From positions 1 through 45,671 of the IMG/VR virus record IMGVR_UViG_3300026518_000017: 45,671 nucleotides of DNA. The stretch is one strand, 5' to 3'. Source of the DNA: a virus. Below the pieces are notes generated by a model. The model was given only the letters and a program-made list of their open reading frames with translations, did not search any database and was not told the DNA's origin. The translations under genes and the position numbers were made by a program. Of this stretch, positions 39,509 to 45,671 are shown piece by piece (positions within the stretch are counted from its first letter, which is position 1; the number at the start of each line of letters is the position of its first letter).

Positions 39509-39694
39509 ATGTTAAAAATTGCAACAATTATGGATTGGCTGACGCTCGGATTTTTCCTCGGAATGTCTGTGCAGTCGATTGTATGGTACGGCGACGAGTG
39601 GCTCGCGATTGGATATTTTGCGTTATTCTCGCTCTGGTGTATCAGTGTGACCCTGTATCAAATACTTGAGGCTGTGAAAGGTGATGAGGAATGA
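39509..39694 (+). CDS. small two-helix membrane protein
   Basis: 61 residues, ATG 39509 after AAAGGA. Two hydrophobic segments (IMDWLTLGFFLGMSVQSIVWY and WLAIGYFALFSLWCISVTLYQIL), acidic C-terminus. First gene of the rightward operon and coupled (ATGA) to the SleB-like hydrolase, so it may assist it or act in the membrane. Function unknown. Confidence 0.75.
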   Translation: MLKIATIMDWLTLGFFLGMSVQSIVWYGDEWLAIGYFALFSLWCISVTLYQILEAVKGDEE

Positions 39695-40128
39695 AAACAC
39701 TCTTGATATTTTTGGCATCCGTGACGATGAATTTTCCGTCGGTACAGGATGACCCTGACGAAATTATGTGCATGGCGACGGCCATTTATCACGAGGCCAG
39801 AGGCGAGCCGATTATGGGTCAGGTGGCCGTCGGATATGTGATCCTCAATAGAAAGGTGTCGGACAGATATCCGGACACGATTTGCGAGGTGGTATATCAG
39901 CCGAATCAGTTTACAGATGTGCATAAGGCGCGACCGAATTACAAGTCGAAAGCATGGGAAACGGCGGCGATGGTTGCGGCTCATGTGTCTGTAGGATTAC
40001 CGGACAACGAAACGAACGGGGCGACCATGTATCACAATCCGGTAAAAGCGCCCGCCCCGCGCTGGGATTTCGGTAAGCTGGTGCTTGTCGGAGAATTGGA
40101 AAACCATAGATTTTATAAGGAGATTTAA
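39691..40128 (+). CDS. SleB-type cell wall hydrolase
   Basis: 145 residues. CMATAIYHEARGEPIMGQVAVGYVILNRKVSDRYPDTICEVVYQPNQFTD is the hydrolase_2 (SleB) signature with catalytic Glu in HEARGE; AWETAAMVAAHVSVGLPDNETNGATMYHNP and ENHRFYKEI complete it. A short hydrophobic N-terminus (TLLIFLASVTMNF) could direct export. It belongs to the early operon, not the lysis cassette, so it may remodel the wall during infection rather than lyse. It could also act inside another process; only the enzyme family is clear. Confidence 0.88.
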   Translation: MKTLLIFLASVTMNFPSVQDDPDEIMCMATAIYHEARGEPIMGQVAVGYVILNRKVSDRYPDTICEVVYQPNQFTDVHKARPNYKSKAWETAAMVAAHVSVGLPDNETNGATMYHNPVKAPAPRWDFGKLVLVGELENHRFYKEI

Positions 40129-40131
40129 ATT

Positions 40132-40308
40132 TTGAATACAGCAGAAATAAGACCCGCAGAGAATGGGTTTATCGTAAAGGTGACGTCAGAGGATGGTGGA
40201 GAGACTGAGTATGTATCAAACAGCGTTGAGAGCGCCTTGATATTTGCGGGTCAGGCATTTCCTGACTTTAGTGTAACTGACTTTTTAAACAATGATTTCG
40301 AAACATAA
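40132..40308 (+). CDS. 58-residue early protein
   Basis: TTG start at 40132 after AAGGAG, 58 codons to TAA 40308. N-terminal beta part (EIRPAENGFIVKVTSEDGG... EYVSNSVESALIFAGQAF) resembles the beginning of the next gene (QKQKNGWTIDIE... TYVSESTQGVTEIIGGFM). The C-terminus PDFSVTDFLNNDFET resembles that of 31017-31172. Function unknown. Confidence 0.75.
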   Translation: MNTAEIRPAENGFIVKVTSEDGGETEYVSNSVESALIFAGQAFPDFSVTDFLNNDFET

Positions 40309-40320
40309 GGAGATAGAGCT

Positions 40321-40785
40321 ATGGAAATCACAATACAAAAACAAAAAAACGGCTGGACGATTGACATTGAGGACGGCGAGAGTTTTGGGACTTACGTGTC
40401 CGAAAGCACTCAGGGCGTTACTGAGATTATCGGTGGATTTATGGAGAGCCTTGAGCCTCCGGTCGTGTCCGAGGCGAAAATCGACCCTGATAAAATTGTC
40501 GGTATTGCTATGACAAATATTGAAAAGGGCGTCGGCGTCTATGCTGTTAATGAGCTGGCGAGTAAGCCGCGCCTGAGGCGTGGGATCGTGATCGAAAGAC
40601 CGTGCAACGACACGCCGAATTTAAAGTCACGCGTTTACCATGTGTCAAAGGAGGATTTAAAGGCCGCCCTCGTCAATAATGAGCGCATGAGCGAGGATTA
40701 TGCTGATTCTCAGATATCCGATTTATTGTCCGGAAATATTGAGGCCATAGGCACACGTTACGGCGTTTACAGGTTGGCGAGGTAG
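40321..40785 (+). CDS. early protein of unknown function
   Basis: 154 residues. Beta-rich N-terminus as above, then a second domain (VGIAMTNIEKGVGVYAVNELASKPRLRRGIVIERPCNDTPNLKSRVYHVSKEDLKAALVNNERMSEDYADSQISDLL). No family recognised. GGAG upstream supports the ATG. Confidence 0.78.
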   Translation: MEITIQKQKNGWTIDIEDGESFGTYVSESTQGVTEIIGGFMESLEPPVVSEAKIDPDKIVGIAMTNIEKGVGVYAVNELASKPRLRRGIVIERPCNDTPNLKSRVYHVSKEDLKAALVNNERMSEDYADSQISDLLSGNIEAIGTRYGVYRLAR

Positions 40786-40787
40786 TT

Positions 40788-41042
40788 ATGGGGAGCACAT
40801 TAAAAAGTCAATGGGTTTCTTTTCTTGAGACCTCTATGCCAAAAGACGCAGGGGTCGTCCAGTACACGGAGACAAAGAGGGCGTTTTACGCTGGGGCGAT
40901 AAGCTGCCTCACCTGTGTCGTTGACGGAGTGAGCGCCGAAACCAGTCCGGAGGATTTCTTTAAGGAAATAAAGGGTAACATGAGAAATATATATCGAGAG
41001 CTTGAGGGTTTTTCCGAGGACGTGAAAGGGGGTAAGGCATGA
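40788..41042 (+). CDS. small helical early protein
   Basis: 84 residues: WVSFLETSMPKDAGVVQYTETKRAFYAGAISCLTCVVDGVSAE... FFKEIKGNMRNIYRELEGFSEDVKGGKA. A type of small helical protein that occurs in many phages of proteobacteria, without known function. Overlaps the next start by 4 bp. Confidence 0.78.
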   Translation: MGSTLKSQWVSFLETSMPKDAGVVQYTETKRAFYAGAISCLTCVVDGVSAETSPEDFFKEIKGNMRNIYRELEGFSEDVKGGKA

Positions 41043-41407
41043 GAAAGCCCCTCATATATTGGTGTACCATGTCATTGTTTAATGGTCTTATGTGGGACGC
41101 ATTGTCCGACACGCTGTCCGGCTATGACATGGTCAGCGACCTGTTTCGCGTTTTCTCGTGGGTTTTCTTTATGCTGGCCGCAGTGATTTATTTCAACATG
41201 CACAGTCAGCACGACGAAACCGTCAGCGAGATCGAGAAAAAGGACAGAATCATAGAAACGGCGAAAGCCCCACTCCTCAGGTTTTCACGGTACACAGCCG
41301 GAAAAGACCAGACAAGCGAGGAGTTTGAGGAAACTGGCTGTAATTGTGCCAGATACCACTCGGAGATGGCACTTAAGAAAATAAAAGAGATAGAAAGGAG
41401 TACATAA
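41039..41407 (+). CDS. membrane protein with cytosolic tail
   Basis: 122 residues: two hydrophobic segments (LIYWCTMSLFNGLMWDAL and VFSWVFFMLAAVIYFNM), then a charged helical tail with CNCARYH near the end. ATGA overlap with the previous gene. No family recognised. Confidence 0.72.
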   Translation: MRKPLIYWCTMSLFNGLMWDALSDTLSGYDMVSDLFRVFSWVFFMLAAVIYFNMHSQHDETVSEIEKKDRIIETAKAPLLRFSRYTAGKDQTSEEFEETGCNCARYHSEMALKKIKEIERST

Positions 41408-41410
41408 AAA

Positions 41411-41776
41411 ATGTCGGAAAAGACTGTAAAAATTCAAGAGGATACACACGAGGAACTTATCGAGACCGCCGATAAATTCGGGTTTAAGGTCGCGGCCTTT
41501 ACTGACCTGTGCATAAAATTCGCGTGTGGTCATTTCAGAGAAAAGGGAATCAGTCTTGACCGTGTAAATCTCGGCCTTAATGCCCGATATCGTGAAAAGC
41601 TCGTCGAAGATTCGGCGGCGATGGCGAAACGCGGCATTAAGGAGTATTCCGAATGGCTGTCAATGCAGACACCGCAACAACAGGAAATCCTCAAGCATTG
41701 CTCTGGAATACACAAACAGGAAGCGATTGACGCGACCGCGAGGAAAAAAATGGAGCAATCACTCGATACAAGTTGA
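41411..41776 (+). CDS. ribbon-helix-helix-type protein
   Basis: 121 residues. KTVKIQEDTHEELIETADKFGFKVAAFTDLCIKFACG: N-terminal strand (TVKI), helix, turn, second helix, the ribbon-helix-helix pattern. A helical C-terminal half follows. It ends directly at operator 41772-41788 (stop 41774-41776 inside it), so it is a good candidate for the repressor of the early operators, though nothing shows binding. Confidence 0.7.
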   Translation: MSEKTVKIQEDTHEELIETADKFGFKVAAFTDLCIKFACGHFREKGISLDRVNLGLNARYREKLVEDSAAMAKRGIKEYSEWLSMQTPQQQEILKHCSGIHKQEAIDATARKKMEQSLDTS

Positions 41777-41801
41777 CACTGTGTTTACTAAGTGATACCG
41801 T
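41773..41801 (+). promoter_or_regulatory. promoter with early operator motif
   Basis: TTGACA (41773-41778), 17-nt spacer, TACCGT (41796-41801). Operator-like GTTGACACTGTGTTTAC (41772-41788). Drives 41839 onwards; the TAACCAC-x-AAGGA leader box is at 41816. Confidence 0.7.
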
Positions 41802-41838
41802 TTTTTATCTTTAATTAACCACACAAGGAAACAATACT

Positions 41839-42069
41839 ATGTCAATCGAATATTCAAGGTCTTTCTCTGCGGAGGGTTTTGAGGACGCAGACCACACAAT
41901 GTCCCTTAACTTTGAGGGTGATGTTTTACGAGTGACGGCGGGATATGACCCAAATAACACCGCCACAATAACGCTCGAACAATTTGACGAAATGGCTCGT
42001 CAGGTCGAGGTTTACAGGGAAATGAGACATATAGTTGCAAAATCAGATTTAGGGAGAATCGAGGAATGA
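41839..42069 (+). CDS. small early protein
   Basis: 76 residues: SRSFSAEGFEDADHTMSLNFEGDVLRVTAGYDPNNTATITLEQFDEMARQVEVYREM. Beta-strand-rich with a C-terminal helix. No family recognised. ATGA overlap with the GcrA-like gene, so co-translated with it. Confidence 0.75.
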   Translation: MSIEYSRSFSAEGFEDADHTMSLNFEGDVLRVTAGYDPNNTATITLEQFDEMARQVEVYREMRHIVAKSDLGRIEE

Positions 42070-42515
42070 CAGACCCAAAAAAAACGCGGTGGAATAAAAA
42101 GAGGGATGACGTTCTCACGAGCATGATTGAGAGCGGTCACGATATAAAAAAAGTCGCGTTTTCTCTCGGTTGTTCCGTTGAGGCTGTGGAGATAAGGGCT
42201 AGAAAACTCGGTGTTTTAAAGTCGAAAAATCCCATAGTGACAGACAGTCGCACGACCCCACAAAACCCGAAATCAAATCGAAAAAAAGCCCTTGAGGATG
42301 ATTATGAGACGCCCGTTTCAGGTCTTAAGTCAATGGCCGAGCTTGGCGCTCGTGATTGCTGTTTCCCTATTGGAGACCCGAAAAAAGAGGGGTTTGGATT
42401 TTGTGGTAAGCGGCGGGAATCACACCGAGTATATTGTGACGAGCATAAAAAGGTCGCATATCGCGGAGTGACGTCGTATGACGATTTTATGATAAAGCCA
42501 ATCAAGAGAAAATAA
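42066..42515 (+). CDS. GcrA-like regulator
   Basis: 149 residues. N-terminal helix-turn-helix-like WNKKRDDVLTSMIESGHDIKKVAFSLGCSVEAVEIRARKLGV corresponds to the GcrA N-terminal DNA-binding region; a basic linker follows; the C-terminal CCFPIGDP...GFGFCGKRR...YCDEHKKVAY (~97-135) is the GcrA core. GcrA binds sigma-70 RNA polymerase and activates promoters bearing methylated GANTC in alphaproteobacteria. A phage copy may redirect host polymerase or tune phage promoters. The wide spacing between GDP and FCG is an added loop. Confidence 0.88.
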   Translation: MTDPKKTRWNKKRDDVLTSMIESGHDIKKVAFSLGCSVEAVEIRARKLGVLKSKNPIVTDSRTTPQNPKSNRKKALEDDYETPVSGLKSMAELGARDCCFPIGDPKKEGFGFCGKRRESHRVYCDEHKKVAYRGVTSYDDFMIKPIKRK

Positions 42516-43066
42516 TGAGCAAAAGATCGAATTTTAAAAGACGCAAAAATGACGCCTATTTTACCCCATACTCTCCGGCCGTCCCCGCGCTATTGCCGTA
42601 CCTGCCAAAGAAAACGGACTTTATTGAACCATGCGCAGGAAATGGACAGCTTATAGACCACCTCACAAAGCACGGTCACAGGTGTGTCGGGGCGTATGAC
42701 ATTGATCCCCAGCGTCGAGACATTACAAAGGCCGACTCAAGGGTAATAAAAAACCATGAGCATTGCGTGTATATTACCAACCCGCCTTGGACAAGGGAAA
42801 TACTGCACCCGATGATCGAGAATTTATCAAGCCAGAGGGCGACGTGGTTACTTTTTGACGCTGACTGGAAATACACTATTCAGGAAAAAATGGCCAAAAG
42901 AATCGGGTGCAAGACAGTGCCGGAGCTTATGGAATACTGTGCCAAGGTCGTCGCCGTTGGCCGCGTGTCGTGGGAGGAGAACGGCGTATCCGGTAAGGAC
43001 AACACCGCATGGTATCTGTTTGTCCCGTACAAAACACAAACAATTTTCGAACCCCGCCCGTTATAG
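42515..43066 (+). CDS. adenine-type DNA methyltransferase-like protein
   Basis: 183 residues. NDAYFTP at the N-terminus, SAM motif I FIEPCAGNGQLIDHL (~37), AYDIDP (~61), and catalytic motif IV ITNPPWTREIL (~88) are typical of N6-adenine methyltransferases. Short, lacking a clear target-recognition domain. With GcrA next to it, the two may form a methylation-dependent control pair. It shares one base with the previous stop. Confidence 0.85.
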   Translation: MSKRSNFKRRKNDAYFTPYSPAVPALLPYLPKKTDFIEPCAGNGQLIDHLTKHGHRCVGAYDIDPQRRDITKADSRVIKNHEHCVYITNPPWTREILHPMIENLSSQRATWLLFDADWKYTIQEKMAKRIGCKTVPELMEYCAKVVAVGRVSWEENGVSGKDNTAWYLFVPYKTQTIFEPRPL

Positions 43067-43068
43067 TG

Positions 43069-43096
43069 TTGACAACCCGTCAACACAGTGTAATAT
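43069..43096 (+). promoter_or_regulatory. primase-helicase promoter with dyad operator
   Basis: TTGACA (43069-43074), 16-nt spacer, TAATAT (43091-43096). GTTGACAACCCGTCAAC (43068-43084) has fully complementary arms. Confidence 0.75.
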
Positions 43097-43134
43097 AAAA
43101 ATGCTTGTCACGAATCATAATAATAAGGCTCTAA

Positions 43135-45636
43135 ATGTCACAGGACTATATCACAGAATTTATAGAATTTTTGCAGTCTCACGGCTTTCAGCCTAACGAC
43201 CAGATTCAAGGTGATGACAAAATACACAGGATCAAGGTCAACGGAGAGCGAAAGGCTGACCTGAGGTATAAGCTCAAGGTTGGCGCGGATCATGCTTTCG
43301 GGTGGTTTATATACTCAAAACACGGCGAAACTATAGGCTGGCATTCAAAGACAAAGAAAACAATGACCAAGGCGGAAAGGGAAGCCCTTAACGCAAGAAT
43401 TGAGGCCGACCGGATAGCAAATGAGCAAGCCCGCGAGAAAGAAATGCTTGAGATTGCGGAGAAGGCTCGCAGACTATGGGCGAGTTATGGTCAGGCCGAC
43501 CCAGAGCACCCATACCTCAAGAAAAAGGGTATTGAGCCTCTGGCTATAAGACAAAACAACGAAACGCTCGTCGTCCCGATATATGTCAGCGGCCAGTTGT
43601 GGAGCTTGCAATATATAGACAAAGACGGAAACAAAAGGTTTTTGTCCGGAGGAAAAACAAAGGGCGGATATGCGACCCTTATATTTAAAAACGATTCCAT
43701 TGACACCATTGTGATATGTGAGGGGTACGCGACAGGAGTATCTGTCAGAATGGCCACAGGACTTCCCGTTGTTGTCGCGTTCAACGCCGGAAATATTACA
43801 GAGGTCGCCAAACACATAAGGGGAAAATTTAAGGAATCGCGGATCATTATAGCGGCGGATAACGACCTCTTTACGATGAAACCTGAGCACCAAAAAGACC
43901 ACCCGAATTATAAGGATACTGACGGGGCGGCTGACGTGTGGAATGAGTGGCGCGAGGCTGGGTATCTGATAAACGCGGGACTTGAGAAAGCTATCGAAGC
44001 GGCGAAAATATGTGACTGTGAGATTTCTGTACCGGAGTTTGAGGATTTATCCGAAAAGCCCACGGACTACAATGACCTCCATAGTAAAGAAGGCCTTGAC
44101 CGATTAAGAACACAAATTCACCTGACAAAAAAGCCCTCTGAGCTTGAGTCGGTTGATAGGGGCGTCGAGGGGACACCTGAGCAGAGCCAGAGTGACAAGC
44201 AACCCCTCGACGTTCCGCCTGATTTTGAAATCCCACCGACTCACATATATGAGGAAGCGTATAAAGAGGAGACGCAGAGGGTCAGGGACTTGTATGACAT
44301 TGACCAGCAACCGACATATGAGGGCGGCGAGGTTTACTCCCCTCCGGTCGACGAGCAGGATTCACACGCGACGGACTGGGTCGGGAGCTTAGTGACAAAC
44401 AAAGACGGGAAGCCTATAAGCACAAGCCTAACAAATATAGATTTAATTTTGAGATACCACCCGTCATTTAAAGACCTGTTTTGTTATGACGAGTTTGCTC
44501 ACCAAAAAACCTTGGTCACATGCCCGCCGTGGGAGAGTGTTGATAAATTTAAGGTCAGGGTCATGACAGACGAGGATATCACAAGGCTCGCGATTGAAAT
44601 GGAGAAGCGGGCAAACGGTATTAAGCCGTCCCTCACAAATCTTAAAAAAGTGCATGATTCGGTTGTAATGAAGAAACGCAGACACCCAGCGAGGGAGTAT
44701 TTCTCGCGCCTTGAGTGGGATGGTGTCGAGAGGCTTAAAGACTGGCTGACGGTGTATTGTGGCGCAGATTATGACCATAAGGATTATATTTCCGCCGTCG
44801 GTATAAAATGGCTCACTGCGGCGGTCGCTCGTGTGTTTGAGGGTGGGATAAAATTCGACCATATTTTAATTTTCGAGGGGGAGCAGTCCGCTGGTAAATC
44901 GACCATGCTGAGGGAGCTTGCGACAATTCGAGGGTGCGAATACTTCATTGACGATATGGAAGTCACAAAGCTAGGAAATGACGAGGAAGTGCCAAAAATG
45001 CAGGGCAAACTCATTATTGAGCTGGCCGAGCTTTCCGGCATGAGGAAGCGGGACTCTGACAGCTTGAAACAGGCAATTACAACGCAAAAAGACACGATCA
45101 TACGAAAGTACGCGAATGAGCCGACAACCTACCCCAGACAATTCGTTCTCGCTGGAACTATCAACCCTAAAGACGGATATTTACGAGACAGCACAGGAAA
45201 CCGCCGTTTTTGGCCTGTAAAGGTAAATGGAAAAATCGACGTTGCTGGTATCAAGAGGGATAAGGAGCAGCTCTGGTCTGAGGCCGTTCACAGATATAAA
45301 AACGGCGAAAAATTATTCCTTGATCCGGAGATCGAGGCGCTCGCGAAGGTGGCGCAGGAGGATAGGCGCTCCGTTGATCCGTGGTTTGCTCGCGTCAAAA
45401 AGGTGGCGGGTAATCGTAAAGAGCTTAATGACGAGGATATGGAGGAAATATGGACGTCAATCGGCGTAAAAATAAACAATCGCGACGGATACACAGCCTC
45501 AAGATTGACGGACATACTGATACAACTCGGATACGAGTGGAGCAGAAAAAGAGTACACGGAGAGCGTGTCCGACTATGGATAAAAAAGAACCCAGAGAAA
45601 AAGCCGGAGGACGAGGGTAAAGAGATAGATTTTTAA
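43135..45636 (+). CDS. Toprim primase - VirE-type helicase fusion
   Basis: 833 residues. An N-terminal zinc-free primase-like region (HGFQPNDQIQGDDKIHRIKV... DHAFGWFIYSKHGETIGWHSK) and helix, then Toprim with VICEGYATG (~193) and IIAADND (~239). A low-complexity linker (~350-420) is followed by the VirE-like helicase: YHPSFKDLFCYDEFAHQ (~440), Walker A EGEQSAGKST (~581), Walker B-like LIIELAEL (~627), RKYANEPTTYPRQFVLAGT and RRFWPVKV. Should prime and unwind phage DNA. It is the gene in which the contig was opened. Confidence 0.93.
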   Translation: MSQDYITEFIEFLQSHGFQPNDQIQGDDKIHRIKVNGERKADLRYKLKVGADHAFGWFIYSKHGETIGWHSKTKKTMTKAEREALNARIEADRIANEQAREKEMLEIAEKARRLWASYGQADPEHPYLKKKGIEPLAIRQNNETLVVPIYVSGQLWSLQYIDKDGNKRFLSGGKTKGGYATLIFKNDSIDTIVICEGYATGVSVRMATGLPVVVAFNAGNITEVAKHIRGKFKESRIIIAADNDLFTMKPEHQKDHPNYKDTDGAADVWNEWREAGYLINAGLEKAIEAAKICDCEISVPEFEDLSEKPTDYNDLHSKEGLDRLRTQIHLTKKPSELESVDRGVEGTPEQSQSDKQPLDVPPDFEIPPTHIYEEAYKEETQRVRDLYDIDQQPTYEGGEVYSPPVDEQDSHATDWVGSLVTNKDGKPISTSLTNIDLILRYHPSFKDLFCYDEFAHQKTLVTCPPWESVDKFKVRVMTDEDITRLAIEMEKRANGIKPSLTNLKKVHDSVVMKKRRHPAREYFSRLEWDGVERLKDWLTVYCGADYDHKDYISAVGIKWLTAAVARVFEGGIKFDHILIFEGEQSAGKSTMLRELATIRGCEYFIDDMEVTKLGNDEEVPKMQGKLIIELAELSGMRKRDSDSLKQAITTQKDTIIRKYANEPTTYPRQFVLAGTINPKDGYLRDSTGNRRFWPVKVNGKIDVAGIKRDKEQLWSEAVHRYKNGEKLFLDPEIEALAKVAQEDRRSVDPWFARVKKVAGNRKELNDEDMEEIWTSIGVKINNRDGYTASRLTDILIQLGYEWSRKRVHGERVRLWIKKNPEKKPEDEGKEIDF

Positions 45637-45671
45637 CCACGAAAGGAAAAGCCATGATAGACCTTGACCAC
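45546..45671. repeat. terminal direct repeat, right copy
   Basis: Identical to 3-128 (see left copy). Contains the end of the primase-helicase gene, the TAACCAC leader box and the first 18 bases of gene 111-485. Confidence 0.9.

Noticed and set aside
1-45671. Integrase, CRISPR array, insertion sequence, tRNA genes
   Set aside because: None recognised on either strand; repeats found are short operators, iterons and hairpins, not arrays or transposons.

Overview
This window looks like the complete genome of a tailed phage with a contractile tail (myovirus morphology). It was assembled as a circle of about 45.54 kb and opened inside the primase-helicase gene: the first 128 bases repeat at the end with one mismatch. 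No integrase, excisionase or lysogeny module was recognised, so a lytic life style is the simplest reading. The host is probably an alphaproteobacterium, because the phage carries a GcrA-type regulator, a family essentially confined to that class. TTG start codons are common.

Layout. The plus-strand block from 39.5 kb through the circle junction to 7.5 kb holds replication, recombination and regulation. It contains a SleB-type hydrolase, a ribbon-helix-helix protein, GcrA, two DNA methyltransferases, a Toprim/VirE primase-helicase, an SF2 helicase, a VRR-NUC nuclease and a RecE-like exonuclease. It also contains a Spo11/topoisomerase VI-A-like protein and RecT. A minus-strand pair (2.57-2.99 kb) is embedded in it. 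Back-to-back hairpins at 7.50-7.57 kb separate it from the convergent minus-strand block.

The minus-strand block, read in transcription order from 38.9 kb down to 7.6 kb, begins with small subunit terminase, small genes and a beta-clamp homologue. Next come large terminase, portal, two secreted-looking proteins, a Mu F-like head protein, prohead protease, decoration protein, major capsid and connectors. Then follow tail sheath, tube, a frameshifted tail chaperone, tape measure, baseplate, spike, gpJ, collar fibre, and finally lysis genes (NlpC/P60-like lysin, holin candidate, overlapping spanins).

Regulation. A 17-bp dyad-like motif, GTTGAC-N5-GTTTAC and variants, recurs at about ten places. 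At seven plus-strand promoters and the clamp promoter its first arm contains the TTGACA -35 box. This suggests a phage-wide early operator. One copy drives a stand-alone ~110-nt transcription unit (25.5 kb) in the middle of the late region, with a 4-codon ORF and its own terminator. The divergent intergenic region 38.9-39.5 kb carries eight copies of TGTCCCA in both orientations, three of them tandem at 10-bp spacing, plus duplicated blocks and hairpins. It is the best origin or control-region candidate.

No polymerase gene was recognised, so the phage clamp and primase-helicase presumably work with host polymerase III. RecE-like exonuclease and RecT form a recombination pair, and the Spo11-like gene sits between them.
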